DNA of 64,000 bases from Frigoribacterium sp. PhB24 (GCF_003755185.1 NZ_RKIC01000016.1:113453-177452); one strand, 5' to 3'. Shown: positions 51,866 through 62,572, numbered from the stretch's first letter. Numbers and translations are program-made. The notes: a model not told the origin generated them from the letters alone.

Positions 51866-53083
51866 ATGACGAACCGCCCGCCGTTCAGCCCCGACCTCGC
51901 CCGACGTCGAGCGGCGGTCTTCGTGTTCATGGCCGTCGTCGGCGTCTCGCTCGCCTCGTGGGTGGTGCGGACCCCCGCCATCCGCGACCTGCTCCAGGCG
52001 AGCACGGGCGAGATGGGCCTCGTCATCTTCGGACTGTCGATCGGGTCGATGGGCGGCATCCTGTCCTCCGCCCCGATCGTGCGGCGACACGGGGCCCACC
52101 GCGCCGTGGCGATCGGTGGCACGTCGCTGGTCGCCGGGGTCGCCCTGGTCGGCCTGGCCGCCTCGCTCTCGATCACCCCCGGCGTCTTCGTCGGGCTCGC
52201 CCTCGTCGGTGCCGGCGTCGGCCTCGCCGAGATCGCCGTCAACATCGAGGGCGCCGCCATCGAGACCGCCTCGGGCCGGTCGGTGCTGCCCGTCCTGCAC
52301 GGCTGCTTCAGCCTCGGCACGGTCGCCGGGGCCGGCCTGGGCATCCTGCTCACCGCGACGCACGTGCCCGTCCAGTGGCACCTGCTCGGCGTGGCGCTCG
52401 CGGGCGGTGCCGCACTGCTCTGGGCGGTGCCGATCGTGCCGCGATCGACCGGACGCTCCGACGCGCCGGCCGCGCGCGCCTCCGGGGCGAGGGCCCGACT
52501 CGCCGGTTCGCTCGCGGTCTGGCGCGACCGTCGACTCGTGCTGCTCGGCCTGATCGTGCTGGCGCTCGCCCTGGCCGAGGGGTCGGCCAACGACTGGCTG
52601 CCGCTGCTCTTCGTCGACGGCCACGGCGTCTCGGCGACCGCCGGCACGGTCGTCTTCACCGCGTTCGCGGCCGCGATGACGGTCGGCAGGTTCCTCGGCG
52701 AACCACTGCTCGCCCGCTTCGGTCACGCCACCGTGCTGCGTGCCAGCGCCCTGGTCTCGGCGGTCGGCATCGCCCTCGTCGTCTTCTCGGACTCGGTCGT
52801 CGTCGCGGGCGTCGCCGTCGTGCTCTGGGGGCTGGGCGCCGCCCTGGGGTTCCCGGTGACCGTCTCGGCCGCTGCGGACAGCGACGACCCGACGACGGCG
52901 GTCGGAGCCGTCGCGACGATGGCCTACGTGGCGTTCCTGGTCGGGCCCCCGCTGCTCGGCTTCGTCGGCGAGCACGTCGGATTGCGCAGTGCCATGATCG
53001 TCGTCCTGGTGGTCGTCGCGGGCGCCTCGACGATCACCTCGGCGGCACGTCCCCGTGAGCGGTCCGGCGCCATCCGGCCTTAG
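51866..53083 (+). CDS. MFS transporter 1
   Basis: 405 residues with about twelve membrane segments. VFVFMAVVGVSLASWVVRTPAIRDLLQASTGEMGLVIFGLSIGSMGG and LHGCFSLGTVAGAGLGILL recall YbjJ-type MFS proteins (inner-membrane proteins related to fucose permease). No ribosome site before the ATG, so it is probably leaderless. The stop TAG ends on the first base of the second operator. Its substrate may be the acetylated product made by the divergent acetyltransferase; that is inference. Confidence 0.88.
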   Translation: MTNRPPFSPDLARRRAAVFVFMAVVGVSLASWVVRTPAIRDLLQASTGEMGLVIFGLSIGSMGGILSSAPIVRRHGAHRAVAIGGTSLVAGVALVGLAASLSITPGVFVGLALVGAGVGLAEIAVNIEGAAIETASGRSVLPVLHGCFSLGTVAGAGLGILLTATHVPVQWHLLGVALAGGAALLWAVPIVPRSTGRSDAPAARASGARARLAGSLAVWRDRRLVLLGLIVLALALAEGSANDWLPLLFVDGHGVSATAGTVVFTAFAAAMTVGRFLGEPLLARFGHATVLRASALVSAVGIALVVFSDSVVVAGVAVVLWGLGAALGFPVTVSAAADSDDPTTAVGAVATMAYVAFLVGPPLLGFVGEHVGLRSAMIVVLVVVAGASTITSAARPRERSGAIRP

Positions 53084-53098
53084 TGTACGTTCGTACAC
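53083..53098. promoter_or_regulatory. TetR operator copy 2, filling the gap between two MFS genes
   Basis: GTGTACGTTCGTACAC, perfect palindrome. Its first base is the last of the first MFS stop codon and the second MFS ATG starts at 53100, so the operator occupies essentially the whole intergenic gap. TAGTGT (53081-53086) could be the -10 of a leaderless transcript. Confidence 0.8.
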
Positions 53099-53099
53099 C

Positions 53100-54467
53100 A
53101 TGACGTCACCGACGACCTCTCCTGCCGCACCGGCCCGCACCGTGCCGACGCGTGAGGACCGCCGCGCCCGACTCGGCGTCGCCCTGCTCTTCTTCACCAA
53201 CGGCGCCCTGATCGCCAACCTCCTGCCGCGCTACCCCGCGATCAAGGACGGCCTCGAGCTGTCGAACGCCGACTTCGGCCTGGCGGTCGCGGCGATGCCC
53301 GTCGGCGCGCTCGTCGCCGGGCTCGGGGCCGGATGGCTGATCCGCACCCTGCGGTCGTCGCGCGTGGCCGTGGTCGGCACCGTGATCACCGGCGCCGCCG
53401 TCCTGCTGACCGGCATCGCCCCCGTCGGCGGACTGCTCGCCGCCGGGTTCCTGCTCGCCGGTGCCCTGGACGCCATCGTCGACGTCTCGCAGAACTCGCA
53501 CGGACTGCGCGTGCAGTACCGCTACCGCCGGTCGATCCTCAACTCGTTCCACGCCGTGTGGAGCATCGGGGCCGTCCTCGGCGGGCTGATGGGCGGCGCG
53601 GCGGCCGGGCTCGGCATCCCGATCGCCTGGCACCTCGGTGCGTCGGCGCTGATCTTCGCCGTCGTGGCGCTCGTCGCCTACCCGCTCATGCTCTCCGGGC
53701 CCGAACCGGCCGAGGGCTCCGCCGAGACGGTCGACGCGACGGCCGTGGCGGGCACGGCGGGCGCGACGGGCGCGGCGGGCGCGGCGGGCGCGGCGGGCGC
53801 GGAGCCGGGTGTCGCGCCCGCGGTGGGCGGTCCCGTCGACTCGACCCGCGCCTCCTCGGCTCGTGACGGCCGCCGGGTCTCGCCCGGGTTCGTCGCGAAG
53901 TGGGGCGTGCTGCTGGCCCTCGTCGTCATCGCCTCGGCGGGCGCCGTGGTCGAGGACTCGGGCAGCACCTGGGCGGCGCTCTACCTGGGGTCGCTCGGTG
54001 CCGGCGTGACGGTCGCCGCGCTCGGGTTCGTGTCCCTGCAGGGAGCGCAGTTCGTCGGGCGGCTGCTCGGCGACGGCATGGTCGACCGCTTCGGACAGAA
54101 GGCCGTCGCCCGGGCCGGCGGCGTGTTCGTCGCCGTGGGCATGGGGATCGCGCTGGCGTTCCCCTCGGTGATCGGCACGATCGCGGGCTTCGCGGCGGCG
54201 GGGTTCGGCGTCGCGACCCTGATCCCGGCGGCGATGCACGCGGCGGACAACCTCCCGGGGTTCCGCGCCGGCACGGGGCTGACGCTGGTGAGCTGGCTGC
54301 TGCGGCTGGGGTTCCTGGCGTCGCCGCCGATCGTCGGGTTCGTCGCGGACTCGGCAGGCCTGCGCTTCGGGCTGCTGCTCGTGCCCGTGGTGGGCGTGGC
54401 CGTGGTGCTGCTCGCCGGGGTGCTCGAAGGTCGGCGGGCCCGGGGGTCGGCGCCTCGCGGCAGCTGA
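53100..54467 (+). CDS. MFS transporter 2
   Basis: 455 residues, about twelve membrane segments, and the same branch as the preceding gene: FFTNGALIANLLPRYPAIKDGLELSNADFGLAVAAMPVGALVAGLGAGWL, LDAIVDVSQNSHGLRVQYRYRRSILNSFHAVWSIGAV. The central cytoplasmic loop carries an in-frame GCGGGC-type microsatellite read as repeated GAA (AGAAGAAGAEPG) and a dispersed-motif copy read TRASS. The preceding operator leaves no room for a ribosome site. Confidence 0.88.
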   Translation: MTSPTTSPAAPARTVPTREDRRARLGVALLFFTNGALIANLLPRYPAIKDGLELSNADFGLAVAAMPVGALVAGLGAGWLIRTLRSSRVAVVGTVITGAAVLLTGIAPVGGLLAAGFLLAGALDAIVDVSQNSHGLRVQYRYRRSILNSFHAVWSIGAVLGGLMGGAAAGLGIPIAWHLGASALIFAVVALVAYPLMLSGPEPAEGSAETVDATAVAGTAGATGAAGAAGAAGAEPGVAPAVGGPVDSTRASSARDGRRVSPGFVAKWGVLLALVVIASAGAVVEDSGSTWAALYLGSLGAGVTVAALGFVSLQGAQFVGRLLGDGMVDRFGQKAVARAGGVFVAVGMGIALAFPSVIGTIAGFAAAGFGVATLIPAAMHAADNLPGFRAGTGLTLVSWLLRLGFLASPPIVGFVADSAGLRFGLLLVPVVGVAVVLLAGVLEGRRARGSAPRGS

Positions 54468-54558
54468 TCCCCGAGCCCGCCGCCGACCAGGGTGACGAGG
54501 TCTCAGAACACGAAGACGCCGACCCCGCGCGGATGCCGGGCGGCGGCCCGGGCTCGAC

Positions 54559-54624
54559 GTCGCACCACCGATGCGTCGTCGAACCACGCACGTGGGTGGT
54601 TCGACGACACATCGGTGGTGCGAC
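54559..54624. repeat. Family-2 palindromic element (66 bp), intergenic copy
   Basis: Arms of 31 bases (starts GTCGCACCACCGATGCGTCG, ends ACATCGGTGGTGCGAC) pair at 29 of 31 positions around a 4-base loop. Same length and terminal sequence as 44653-44718. Lies in the 261-base gap after the second MFS gene. Confidence 0.9.
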
Positions 54625-54728
54625 CACGTGCCGAACCGACCGGACCCGCTGTCAGCGCCCAGAACTGGGGAGGGCGGCGGGCCGGCAGGGCGGGCAGACT
54701 CGGACGTCGATCCCGAGGAGGCCCGCCC

Positions 54729-55199
54729 GTGCTGTCCACCGTGTACGTCAGCCGATCGTCGTACCCCTTCACCGACGACGACCTGGCGAATCTGCTGATG
54801 ACCAGTCGCTCGAACAACGCCCGCCTGGGCATCACCGGGATGCTGCTGCACCGCGAGGGGCGGTTCATCCAGGTGCTCGAGGGTCCCGACGAGGCGGTCC
54901 GAGCGCGCCTCGCGGTCATCGCCCGCGACCCGCGCCACACGGCCGTGCACACCATCGTCGACGAGCGCGTCGAGGACCGGCTGTTCCCCGCCTGGACCAT
55001 GGGGTACCGCGCCGTCACGGACGACCTCGCCGCGGCGATCCCGGGCTACGCCGACGTCTTCGGCACGGGGACCGGCGGCCGGGACAGGCTGAGCAACCTG
55101 TCCCCCTCGTCGTCGCACAAGGTCCGCACCCTGCTGCGCTGGTTCCGTGACCAGCCCACCGAGGTGACCGACGGGCTCTTCTCGCCCCGCGCCTCCTGA
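54729..55199 (+). CDS. BLUF domain blue-light photoreceptor
   Basis: 156 residues. BLUF fold (residues 1-95): TVYVSRSSYPFTDDDLANLLMTSRSNNARLGITGMLLHREGRFIQVLEGPDEAVRARLAVIARDPRH. The key flavin-interacting residues are visible: Tyr in the first strand (VYVSR), Asn in SNNA, and Gln in FIQVLEG. No output domain follows, only a 60-residue tail, so it is a short BLUF protein acting through partners. GTG 54729 with GAGGAG upstream. The last codons SPRAS come from a dispersed-motif copy (55187). Confidence 0.88.
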   Translation: MLSTVYVSRSSYPFTDDDLANLLMTSRSNNARLGITGMLLHREGRFIQVLEGPDEAVRARLAVIARDPRHTAVHTIVDERVEDRLFPAWTMGYRAVTDDLAAAIPGYADVFGTGTGGRDRLSNLSPSSSHKVRTLLRWFRDQPTEVTDGLFSPRAS

Positions 55200-55268
55200 A
55201 CCCGACTCCGGCCTCGGTACCGATCCCCGTACCGACCCCGCGGGGTTGTGACGCCGAGTCGACGTCGG

Positions 55269-55293
55269 AGATACTTTTCAGACGAAAGTATCT
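55269..55293. promoter_or_regulatory. Operator of the alpha-galactosidase gene
   Basis: AGATACTTT - TCAGACG - AAAGTATCT: perfect 9-base arms with a 7-base spacer in an AT-rich island 19 bases before the start codon. The GATACT inside can serve as a -10. Probable site of a sugar-responsive repressor, possibly the ROK protein encoded downstream. Confidence 0.75.
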
Positions 55294-55311
55294 TCCGCCG
55301 TCTGGAGCCTC

Positions 55312-57672
55312 GTGTCGCACCCCATCCCGTCGCCCACCGTCGTCGCGCCGCCCGAGGCACCCGACGCGTTCGTCCACCTGAGCAGCGCCGGCGTCAGCCT
55401 GCTGCTCGACGTCACCGAGGGGCGCCTGCCGGCGGTCGTGCACTGGGGCGCCGCGCTCGGCCGGCCCGCCCTCGACGACGTGCGGTCGCTCGCCGCCGCG
55501 GCGGTGCCGCCCTCCGTCAACAACCTGATGGACGAGCCGGTGCGTCTGGCGATCCTGCCCGAGCACCACGCGGGTTGGTCGGGCAAGCCCGGGGTCGGCG
55601 GCCACCGATCGGACGGCGCCGACTGGTCACCGCGGTTCACGGTCGACACTCTCGACGTGACGGGCGAGGCCCAGGCGACCCGCGCCTCCTCGGGTCCCGA
55701 ACTGGTCGACGCCGGAGCCGCCGTCGTCACCGTCGAGGCGCACGACGACGCGGCCGGGCTCGCGGTCGTGCTCGAGGTCGAGCTGACGGCGAGCGGGCTC
55801 GTCCGCACCCGAGCCGAGCTGACGAACGTCGCCGGGAGGCGCGGGCGACGCGACGACGACCGCGCGGGCTCCGGCGACGACCGGACGGCGAGCACGGCGG
55901 CCGGTGCCGCGAGCGCCGCGAGCGCCGCGAGCGCCGCGAGCGCCGCGGCCGACGTCTACACGCTGACCGACCTGCACCTGGCCCTGCCGCTGCCGCCGCG
56001 GGCCCGCGAGATCCTCGACTTCGCCGGCCGCTGGGGCAAGGAGCGCACGCCGCAGCGCCGCGAGCTCGTGGTCGGCGTGCACGAGCGCGAGGGACGCAAG
56101 GGACGCACCGGCCCCGACGCCGCGACGGTGCTGAGCGTCGGCGTGCCGGGCTTCGCCTTCGCCACCGGCGAGGTGTGGGGCCTGCACGTCGGGTTCAGCG
56201 GCAACCACCGGCACTACGCCGAGCGCCTGTCGACGGGCGCTCAGGTGCTGGGCGGCGGCGAACTGCTGCTGCCGGGCGAGCTCCGGCTCGAGGTCGGCGA
56301 GTCGTACCGCAGCCCGTGGGTGTTCGCCTCGTACGGCGACGGGCTCGACGACCAGGCCCGTCGGTTCCACCGCTGGTTGAGGGCGCGCGAACAGCACCCG
56401 ACCCGTCCGCGCCCGATGACGATCAACGTCTGGGAGGCCGTCTACTTCGACCACGACCTGGCCCGCCTGCGCGACCTGGCCGACCGCGCCGCCGCTCTCG
56501 GCCTCGAACGGTACGTGCTCGACGACGGCTGGTTCCAGGGGCGGCGCGACGACCACGCCGGCCTCGGCGACTGGGTGGTCGACACCGACGTCTGGCCCGA
56601 CGGCCTGTCACCGCTGATCGACCACGTCACGGGCCTCGGCATGGAGTTCGGCCTCTGGTTCGAGCCCGAGATGGTCAACGAGGACAGCGACCTCGCCCGG
56701 GCCCACCCCGAGTGGATCCTGCAGACCGGTGACCGCCTGCCCCCACGGTCGCGCGACCAGCAGGTGCTGAACCTCGGCATCCCCGGGGCGTTCGAGCACG
56801 TGCTCGGCCAGATGACGGCGATGCTGACCGAGTACGACATCGCCTACCTGAAGTGGGACCACAACCGCGATCTCGTCGACGCCGGCACCTGGCCGACCGG
56901 CGCAGCGGGCGTCCACGAGCAGACCCTCGCGGCGTATCGGCTGATGGACGAGCTCAAGGCGCGGTTCCCCGGGCTCGAGATCGAGTCGTGCTCGTCCGGC
57001 GGCGCACGCGTCGACCTCGGCGTCCTCGAGCGCACCGACCGCGTCTGGGTCAGCGACTGCATCGACCCGCTCGACCGGCAGCAGATGAACCGGTGGACGA
57101 TGCAGCTGCTGCCGCCCGAGCTGCTCGGCTCGCACATCGCTTCGGGCGTCAGCCACTCGACCGGCCGCTGGCACGAGTTGTCGTTCCGGGCCGGCACCGC
57201 CCTGTTCGGCCACCTCGGCATCGAGTGGGACCTCGCCCGCGCCACCGACGCCGAGAACCGCGACCTCGCCGAGTGGATCGCGCTCTACAAGCGGTACCGC
57301 CACCTGATGCACACGGGCGACGTCGTGCGGGTCGACGAGGCCGACCCGTCGCTGCTCGTCTACGGCTCGGTCGCCGCCGACGCGAGCGAGGCCCTGTTCT
57401 TCCTCGCCTCCGTCGGACGGTCCGACGTCGCGCCTCCCGGTCGCGTCACGCTGCCCGGCCTCGACCCGACACGTCGCTATCGGGTCGCCCCGGTGCTCGT
57501 GGGCGCCCCGGACCACGGCCTGACGCCGCCGCCGTGGTGGGGTGCCGCGGACGAGGGCGGCGCCTACCCGGGGGTCGTGCTCGGCGGGCTCGCCCTGGCG
57601 GTCGCCGGACTGCAGGCACCCGTGTCGTTCCCCGAGCGGGTCGTGTTGCTGCGGGTCACCGTCGAGGGGTGA
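55312..57672 (+). CDS. Alpha-galactosidase, GH36
   Basis: 786 residues. LERYVLDDGWFQGRRDDHAGLGDWVVD, GLWFEPEMVNEDSDLARAHPEWIL, YLKWDHNRDL with the nucleophile Asp, and WVSDCIDPLDRQQMNRW with the acid/base Asp are GH36 signatures; it hydrolyses raffinose-type galactosides and melibiose. Start GTG 55312 with CTGGAG upstream. No signal peptide, so intracellular. A spacer at residues about 180-215 holds an in-frame 9-base tandem repeat read as (AAS)n and a dispersed-motif copy. Confidence 0.93.
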   Translation: MSHPIPSPTVVAPPEAPDAFVHLSSAGVSLLLDVTEGRLPAVVHWGAALGRPALDDVRSLAAAAVPPSVNNLMDEPVRLAILPEHHAGWSGKPGVGGHRSDGADWSPRFTVDTLDVTGEAQATRASSGPELVDAGAAVVTVEAHDDAAGLAVVLEVELTASGLVRTRAELTNVAGRRGRRDDDRAGSGDDRTASTAAGAASAASAASAASAAADVYTLTDLHLALPLPPRAREILDFAGRWGKERTPQRRELVVGVHEREGRKGRTGPDAATVLSVGVPGFAFATGEVWGLHVGFSGNHRHYAERLSTGAQVLGGGELLLPGELRLEVGESYRSPWVFASYGDGLDDQARRFHRWLRAREQHPTRPRPMTINVWEAVYFDHDLARLRDLADRAAALGLERYVLDDGWFQGRRDDHAGLGDWVVDTDVWPDGLSPLIDHVTGLGMEFGLWFEPEMVNEDSDLARAHPEWILQTGDRLPPRSRDQQVLNLGIPGAFEHVLGQMTAMLTEYDIAYLKWDHNRDLVDAGTWPTGAAGVHEQTLAAYRLMDELKARFPGLEIESCSSGGARVDLGVLERTDRVWVSDCIDPLDRQQMNRWTMQLLPPELLGSHIASGVSHSTGRWHELSFRAGTALFGHLGIEWDLARATDAENRDLAEWIALYKRYRHLMHTGDVVRVDEADPSLLVYGSVAADASEALFFLASVGRSDVAPPGRVTLPGLDPTRRYRVAPVLVGAPDHGLTPPPWWGAADEGGAYPGVVLGGLALAVAGLQAPVSFPERVVLLRVTVEG

Positions 57673-57703
57673 AGGCGCGCGGGGCCGGCGCTGCGCTCGT
57701 CGG

Positions 57704-57771
57704 CCATGAACCCGCTTTCGAACGGTGAACCCGAAAGCTTCGGGGTTCACCGTTCGAAACCGGGTTCATCG
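57704..57771. repeat. Family-1 palindromic element (68 bp)
   Basis: Arms of 33 bases (starts ATGAACCCGCTTTCGAACGG, ends CGAAACCGGGTTCAT) pair at 30 of 33 positions; the centre is AAGCTT. Sits between the convergent galactosidase and ROK genes, so it may be a bidirectional terminator. Related to 42756-42823. Confidence 0.88.
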
Positions 57772-57819
57772 AGGGGCGAGCAGGAGGCGCGGGTCGCGTC
57801 TCGAGGAGGGCGCGCGACG

Positions 57820-59133
<1,314 letters not shown>

Positions 59134-59323
59134 GCGACGATCCTATGCAGCCGACCCGCGCCTCCTGGTCGTGACCTCGGGGGCCGCGTCGGGCCGCGTC
59201 GGGCCGGTCGGGCCGCGTCGTGCGGGGTCGAGCCCGGCCCGAACGCGGCTTCGTACCCCGGCACCCGAAGTGGGGGACAACCGACCGCCCTCTCGTAGCC
59301 GAACATGAGTCGTGGTGACCCTC

Positions 59324-59560
59324 ATGGACGAAACGCGCGAACTGCCCCTCTGCACGCTGTGCGCCGCGCCGACCCGTCGCGAACCCAACCCGTTCTACGG
59401 CACGGCCCTCTCGGTGCACCGCCACGTGCTCGTCTGCACCGCGTGCTCGACCGTCGGCTTCGTCCCGGTCGTCGACGACACCCCCGAGGAGGCGCGGCGC
59501 CGGCCCCACCCCGTCGGCCTCCGTGCCCGCGTGGCCGGCTGGTACCGCGCGCTGCCCTGA
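59324..59560 (+). CDS. Small CxxC protein, unknown
   Basis: 78 residues from ATG 59324 (GTG 59312 would add four). Two CxxC pairs, LCTLCAAP and VCTACSTV, about 28 residues apart, suggest a small zinc ribbon. The C-terminal part is basic (RRPHPVGLRARVAGWYRALP). Between them lies HRHVL. Not recognised as a named family. Confidence 0.6.
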   Translation: MDETRELPLCTLCAAPTRREPNPFYGTALSVHRHVLVCTACSTVGFVPVVDDTPEEARRRPHPVGLRARVAGWYRALP

Positions 59561-59565
59561 CCGCG

Positions 59566-59611
59566 CCGCGCCTCCTGCGCCTCCCGCGCCTCCCGCGCCT
59601 CCCGCGCCTCC
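59566..59611. repeat. Tandem array of the dispersed CCGCGCCTCC motif
   Basis: CCGCGCCTCC at 59566, then three overlapping copies at 59584, 59593 and 59602, giving a 9-base tandem GCGCCTCCC array directly after the CxxC gene. Confidence 0.85.
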
Positions 59612-59615
59612 CGTG

Positions 59616-59685
59616 CCGGAACACCATCGACGGGACAGAACACCCAGGAACAGCGCGGTGTTCTGTCCCGTCGGTGGTGTTCGGC
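59616..59685. repeat. 70-bp palindrome (separate sequence family)
   Basis: Arms of 29 bases (CCGGAACACCATCGACGGGA... and ...GTCGGTGGTGTTCGGC) pair at 26 of 29 positions around a 12-base loop. Lies between the convergent CxxC and zinc-ribbon genes; could terminate both. Confidence 0.85.
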
Positions 59686-59706
59686 TGTGTGCTGCCGAGC
59701 GGTCGG

Positions 59707-59979
59707 TCAGTCCTGCGGTCGGCCGCCGCCCGTGGCCGCCGCGTGCTCGGCGTCGGCCTGGAACCGGCCGGCCGCCTCGGCGTCGAGCTCGGTGCCCGCG
59801 CCGCAGTAGGCGCACGTGTAGACGTGCTTCGTCGAGTACGGGAACACCGGGATGAAGAACAGCGTGAACCACCGACGGTGCTTCACCAGGCGCTGCGCGG
59901 CCTCGTTGCCACAGACCCGGCAGACGAAGAAGAGGACGCCCAGCAGGGCGCTCGTGCCCTTGGTGCCGAAGATGATCAT
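59707..59979 (-). CDS. Zinc-ribbon protein
   Basis: 90 residues: FFVCRVCGNEAAQRLVKHRRWFTLFFIPVFPYSTKHVYTCAYCGAGTELD. Two CxxC pairs bracket a hydrophobic, aromatic segment, the layout of zinc-ribbon_15-type proteins. A Gly/Ala-rich tail follows. Function unknown; probably membrane-associated. Confidence 0.78.
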   Translation of the reverse strand: MIIFGTKGTSALLGVLFFVCRVCGNEAAQRLVKHRRWFTLFFIPVFPYSTKHVYTCAYCGAGTELDAEAAGRFQADAEHAAATGGGRPQD

Positions 59980-60021
59980 GCGCTCACCCTAGGCGGCGCC
60001 CCCGGCCCGGTGCCGAGCCGC

Positions 60022-60087
60022 GTCGCACCACGAATCGAACATCGCACCGCCGAAACAGGCGGTGCGATGTTCAGACGACGGTGCGAC
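60022..60087. repeat. 66-bp palindrome with family-2-like ends
   Basis: Starts GTCGCACCACGAATCGAAC and ends AGACGACGGTGCGAC. Arms of 30 bases pair at about 23 of 30 positions around GAAACA. Same length and same outer 8-10 bases as 44653-44718 and 54559-54624, different interior. Downstream of copA. Confidence 0.8.
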
Positions 60088-60103
60088 TCGGGCCCGCCGC
60101 ACG

Positions 60104-62572
60104 TCACCCGGCGCGGAACCGCCGCAGGCGCAGGCTGTTCGTGACGACGAACACCGACGACGCCGCCATCGCCGCACCGGCCAGCACCGGGTTGAGCAGC
60201 CCGAGCATCGCGACCGGGATCGCCGCGACGTTGTAGGCGAAGGCCCAGAACAGGTTGCCCTTGATCGTGCCGAGGGTGGCCCGCGACAACCGGATGGCGT
60301 CGGCCACCCCGGCGAGCTCGCCGCTGACGACGGTGAGGTCTCCGGCCGCGATCGCCGCGTCGGTGCCGGTGCCGAGGGCGATGCCGAGGTCCGCCGTGGC
60401 GAGGGCCGCCGCGTCGTTGACGCCGTCGCCGACCATGGCGACGACGTGCCCCTCCGCCTGCAACCGCGCCACCGCCTCCACCTTCTGCCGAGGGGTCGCC
60501 TGCGCGACGACGTCCGCCGCGGCGATGCCGACCTGCGCCGCGACGTGTCGGGCCGCGCCCGCGTTGTCGCCGGTCAGCAGCACGGGCGTCAGGCCGAGCC
60601 CGCGGAACCGCTCGACGGCCTCACGCGCACCGGGCTTCACGGTGTCGGCGACGGTGACGACACCGCGCACGCGACCGTCCCAGGCGACGGCGACGGGGGT
60701 CGCACCGGTCGCTTCGGCCGCGGCGAACGCCGTGTCGAGTTCAGGAGGCGCGGTGACGGACCACTCGTCGGTCAGCCACCCGGGGCGGCCGACCAGCACG
60801 AGCGTGCCGTCGACCAGGGCCCGGGCGCCGGCCCCGGGGTGGGCGGCGAACGCGTCGGCGGCCGGGACGACGACTCCGCGCCGGGTGGCCTCGGCCTCGA
60901 CGGCGCGGGCCACCGGATGCTCCGAGCCGGACTCGACGGCGGCGGCCCGGGCCAGCACCTCGTCGGCCGTCACGGCCTCGTCCACGGCCGCGGCCCGGGC
61001 CTCGGCCACGACGACCTCGCGCACGCCCATGCGCCCGGTCGTGACCGTCCCGGTCTTGTCGAGCACGATGGTGTCGACCGTGCGGGTGCGCTCGAGCACC
61101 TGAGGCCCGCGGATCACGATGCCGAGCTGCGAGCCGCGGCCCGTGCCGACCAGCAACGCGGTCGGCGTCGCGAGTCCCAGCGCGCACGGGCAGGCGATGA
61201 TCAGGGTCGCCACCGCGGCGGTGAACGCGGTCTGCAGCGACCCGCTGAAGAGGCCGCCGGCCCCGTCCACCAACCCGCCGAACGCCAGCCAGCCGACGAA
61301 GGTCAGCACGGCCAGCCCGATGACGACCGGCACGAACACGGCCGACACCCGGTCGGCCAGTCGTTGCACCTCGGCCTTGCCGCTCTGTGCCTCCTCGACG
61401 AGGCGGCCGAGACGGGCGAGCTCGGTGTCGGCACCGACCCGGGTGATCTCGACGAGCAGGCGTCCGCCGACGTTGAGCGTCGCGCCGACCACCCGGTCGC
61501 CCGGGCCCACCTCGACCGGCACCGATTCGCCGGTCAGCATGCTCAGGTCGACCGCCGAGGTGCCCTCGCGCACGAGGGCGTCGCCGGCGATCGCCTCACC
61601 CGGACGGACGACCACGAGGTCGCCGGGCACCAGGCTCGCGGTGGCGACCCGCGCCTCCTGGCCGTCGCGCAGCACGGTCGCCTCTTTCGCGCCGAGTTCG
61701 AGCAGGGCGCGCAGGGCCTCACCCGAGCGACGCTTGGCACGGGCCTCGAGCCACCGCCCCAGCAGGATGAAGACCGTCACGGCCGCGGCGACCTCGAGGT
61801 AGATCTCGGTCGGGCCGCCGTGGGTCGCGACCAGGCTGAACGACATGTGCATGCCCGGTCGACCGGCGTCGCCGAAGAACAGCGCCCAGAGCGACCACGC
61901 GAACGCGGCGATCACGCCGACGCTGACCAGGGTGTCCATGCTCGCGGCTCCGTGCCGCGCGTTCACGGCGGCGGCGCGGTGGAACGGCCAGGCGCCCCAG
62001 ACGGCGACGGGTGCCGCGAGGGTCAGCGCGAGCCACTGCCAGTTCGTGACCTGCAGGGCCGGCACCATCGACAGGACGACGACGGGCAGGGCCAGGGCGG
62101 CGCTGACGAGGGTGCGGTGGCGAAGGGCGTCGACCTCGGCCGCCCGGGCGTCCGGGGCGTCGACGTCCGCGACGTCGGTCGAAGACGCAGGAGGCGCGGG
62201 CACGGTGGCCCCGTACCCCGCGGCGGCCACCGTCGCGATGAGCGCGTCGACGTCGGGCACCCCGGGGTCGCCGTCGCGTCCGTCACCGGCCACACCGGCC
62301 ACGACCCGCACGTGCGCCTTCTCGGTCGCGTAGTTGACCGACGCCTCGACGCCGGGGAGCTTGTTGAGCTTGCGCTCGATGCGGTTCGCGCAGGAGGCGC
62401 AGGTCATGCCGCTGATGTCGAGCTGCACGGCGTCGAGCGGCACGGCGTCGGGGCGCACGGCGTCGGGGCGCACGGCGTCCCGCTGCCCGGCGTCGCGCCG
62501 GCCGCCGGCAGGCGGGACGGTGCCCCGGGGGACGCTCCCGCCCGGCCGGCCCGCGCCTCCTGCGGTCGTCAT
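60104..62572 (-). CDS. copA: Copper-translocating P-type ATPase
   Basis: 822 residues, P1B ATPase. N-terminal metal-binding domain with [10 protein letters not shown], then membrane segments, TGESVPVE actuator loop, membrane CPC motif ([19 protein letters not shown]), phosphorylation site [11 protein letters not shown] in SEHPVARA, and [17 protein letters not shown] and the CopZ partner point to Cu(I) export. The first 50 residues contain an in-frame tandem repeat (RPDAV) and the protein has motif-derived segments (GQEARVA). It overlaps copZ by 4 bases and shares its CsoR-type promoter. Confidence 0.95.
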   Translation of the reverse strand: MTTAGGAGRPGGSVPRGTVPPAGGRRDAGQRDAVRPDAVRPDAVPLDAVQLDISGMTCASCANRIERKLNKLPGVEASVNYATEKAHVRVVAGVAGDGRDGDPGVPDVDALIATVAAAGYGATVPAPPASSTDVADVDAPDARAAEVDALRHRTLVSAALALPVVVLSMVPALQVTNWQWLALTLAAPVAVWGAWPFHRAAAVNARHGAASMDTLVSVGVIAAFAWSLWALFFGDAGRPGMHMSFSLVATHGGPTEIYLEVAAAVTVFILLGRWLEARAKRRSGEALRALLELGAKEATVLRDGQEARVATASLVPGDLVVVRPGEAIAGDALVREGTSAVDLSMLTGESVPVEVGPGDRVVGATLNVGGRLLVEITRVGADTELARLGRLVEEAQSGKAEVQRLADRVSAVFVPVVIGLAVLTFVGWLAFGGLVDGAGGLFSGSLQTAFTAAVATLIIACPCALGLATPTALLVGTGRGSQLGIVIRGPQVLERTRTVDTIVLDKTGTVTTGRMGVREVVVAEARAAAVDEAVTADEVLARAAAVESGSEHPVARAVEAEATRRGVVVPAADAFAAHPGAGARALVDGTLVLVGRPGWLTDEWSVTAPPELDTAFAAAEATGATPVAVAWDGRVRGVVTVADTVKPGAREAVERFRGLGLTPVLLTGDNAGAARHVAAQVGIAAADVVAQATPRQKVEAVARLQAEGHVVAMVGDGVNDAAALATADLGIALGTGTDAAIAAGDLTVVSGELAGVADAIRLSRATLGTIKGNLFWAFAYNVAAIPVAMLGLLNPVLAGAAMAASSVFVVTNSLRLRRFRAG

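Noticed and set aside
57714..57766. TTCGAAC/GTTCGAAA in palindromic elements as possible LexA sites
   Set aside because: The spacing is not TCGAAC-N4-GTTCGA; the sequence belongs to the element arms.
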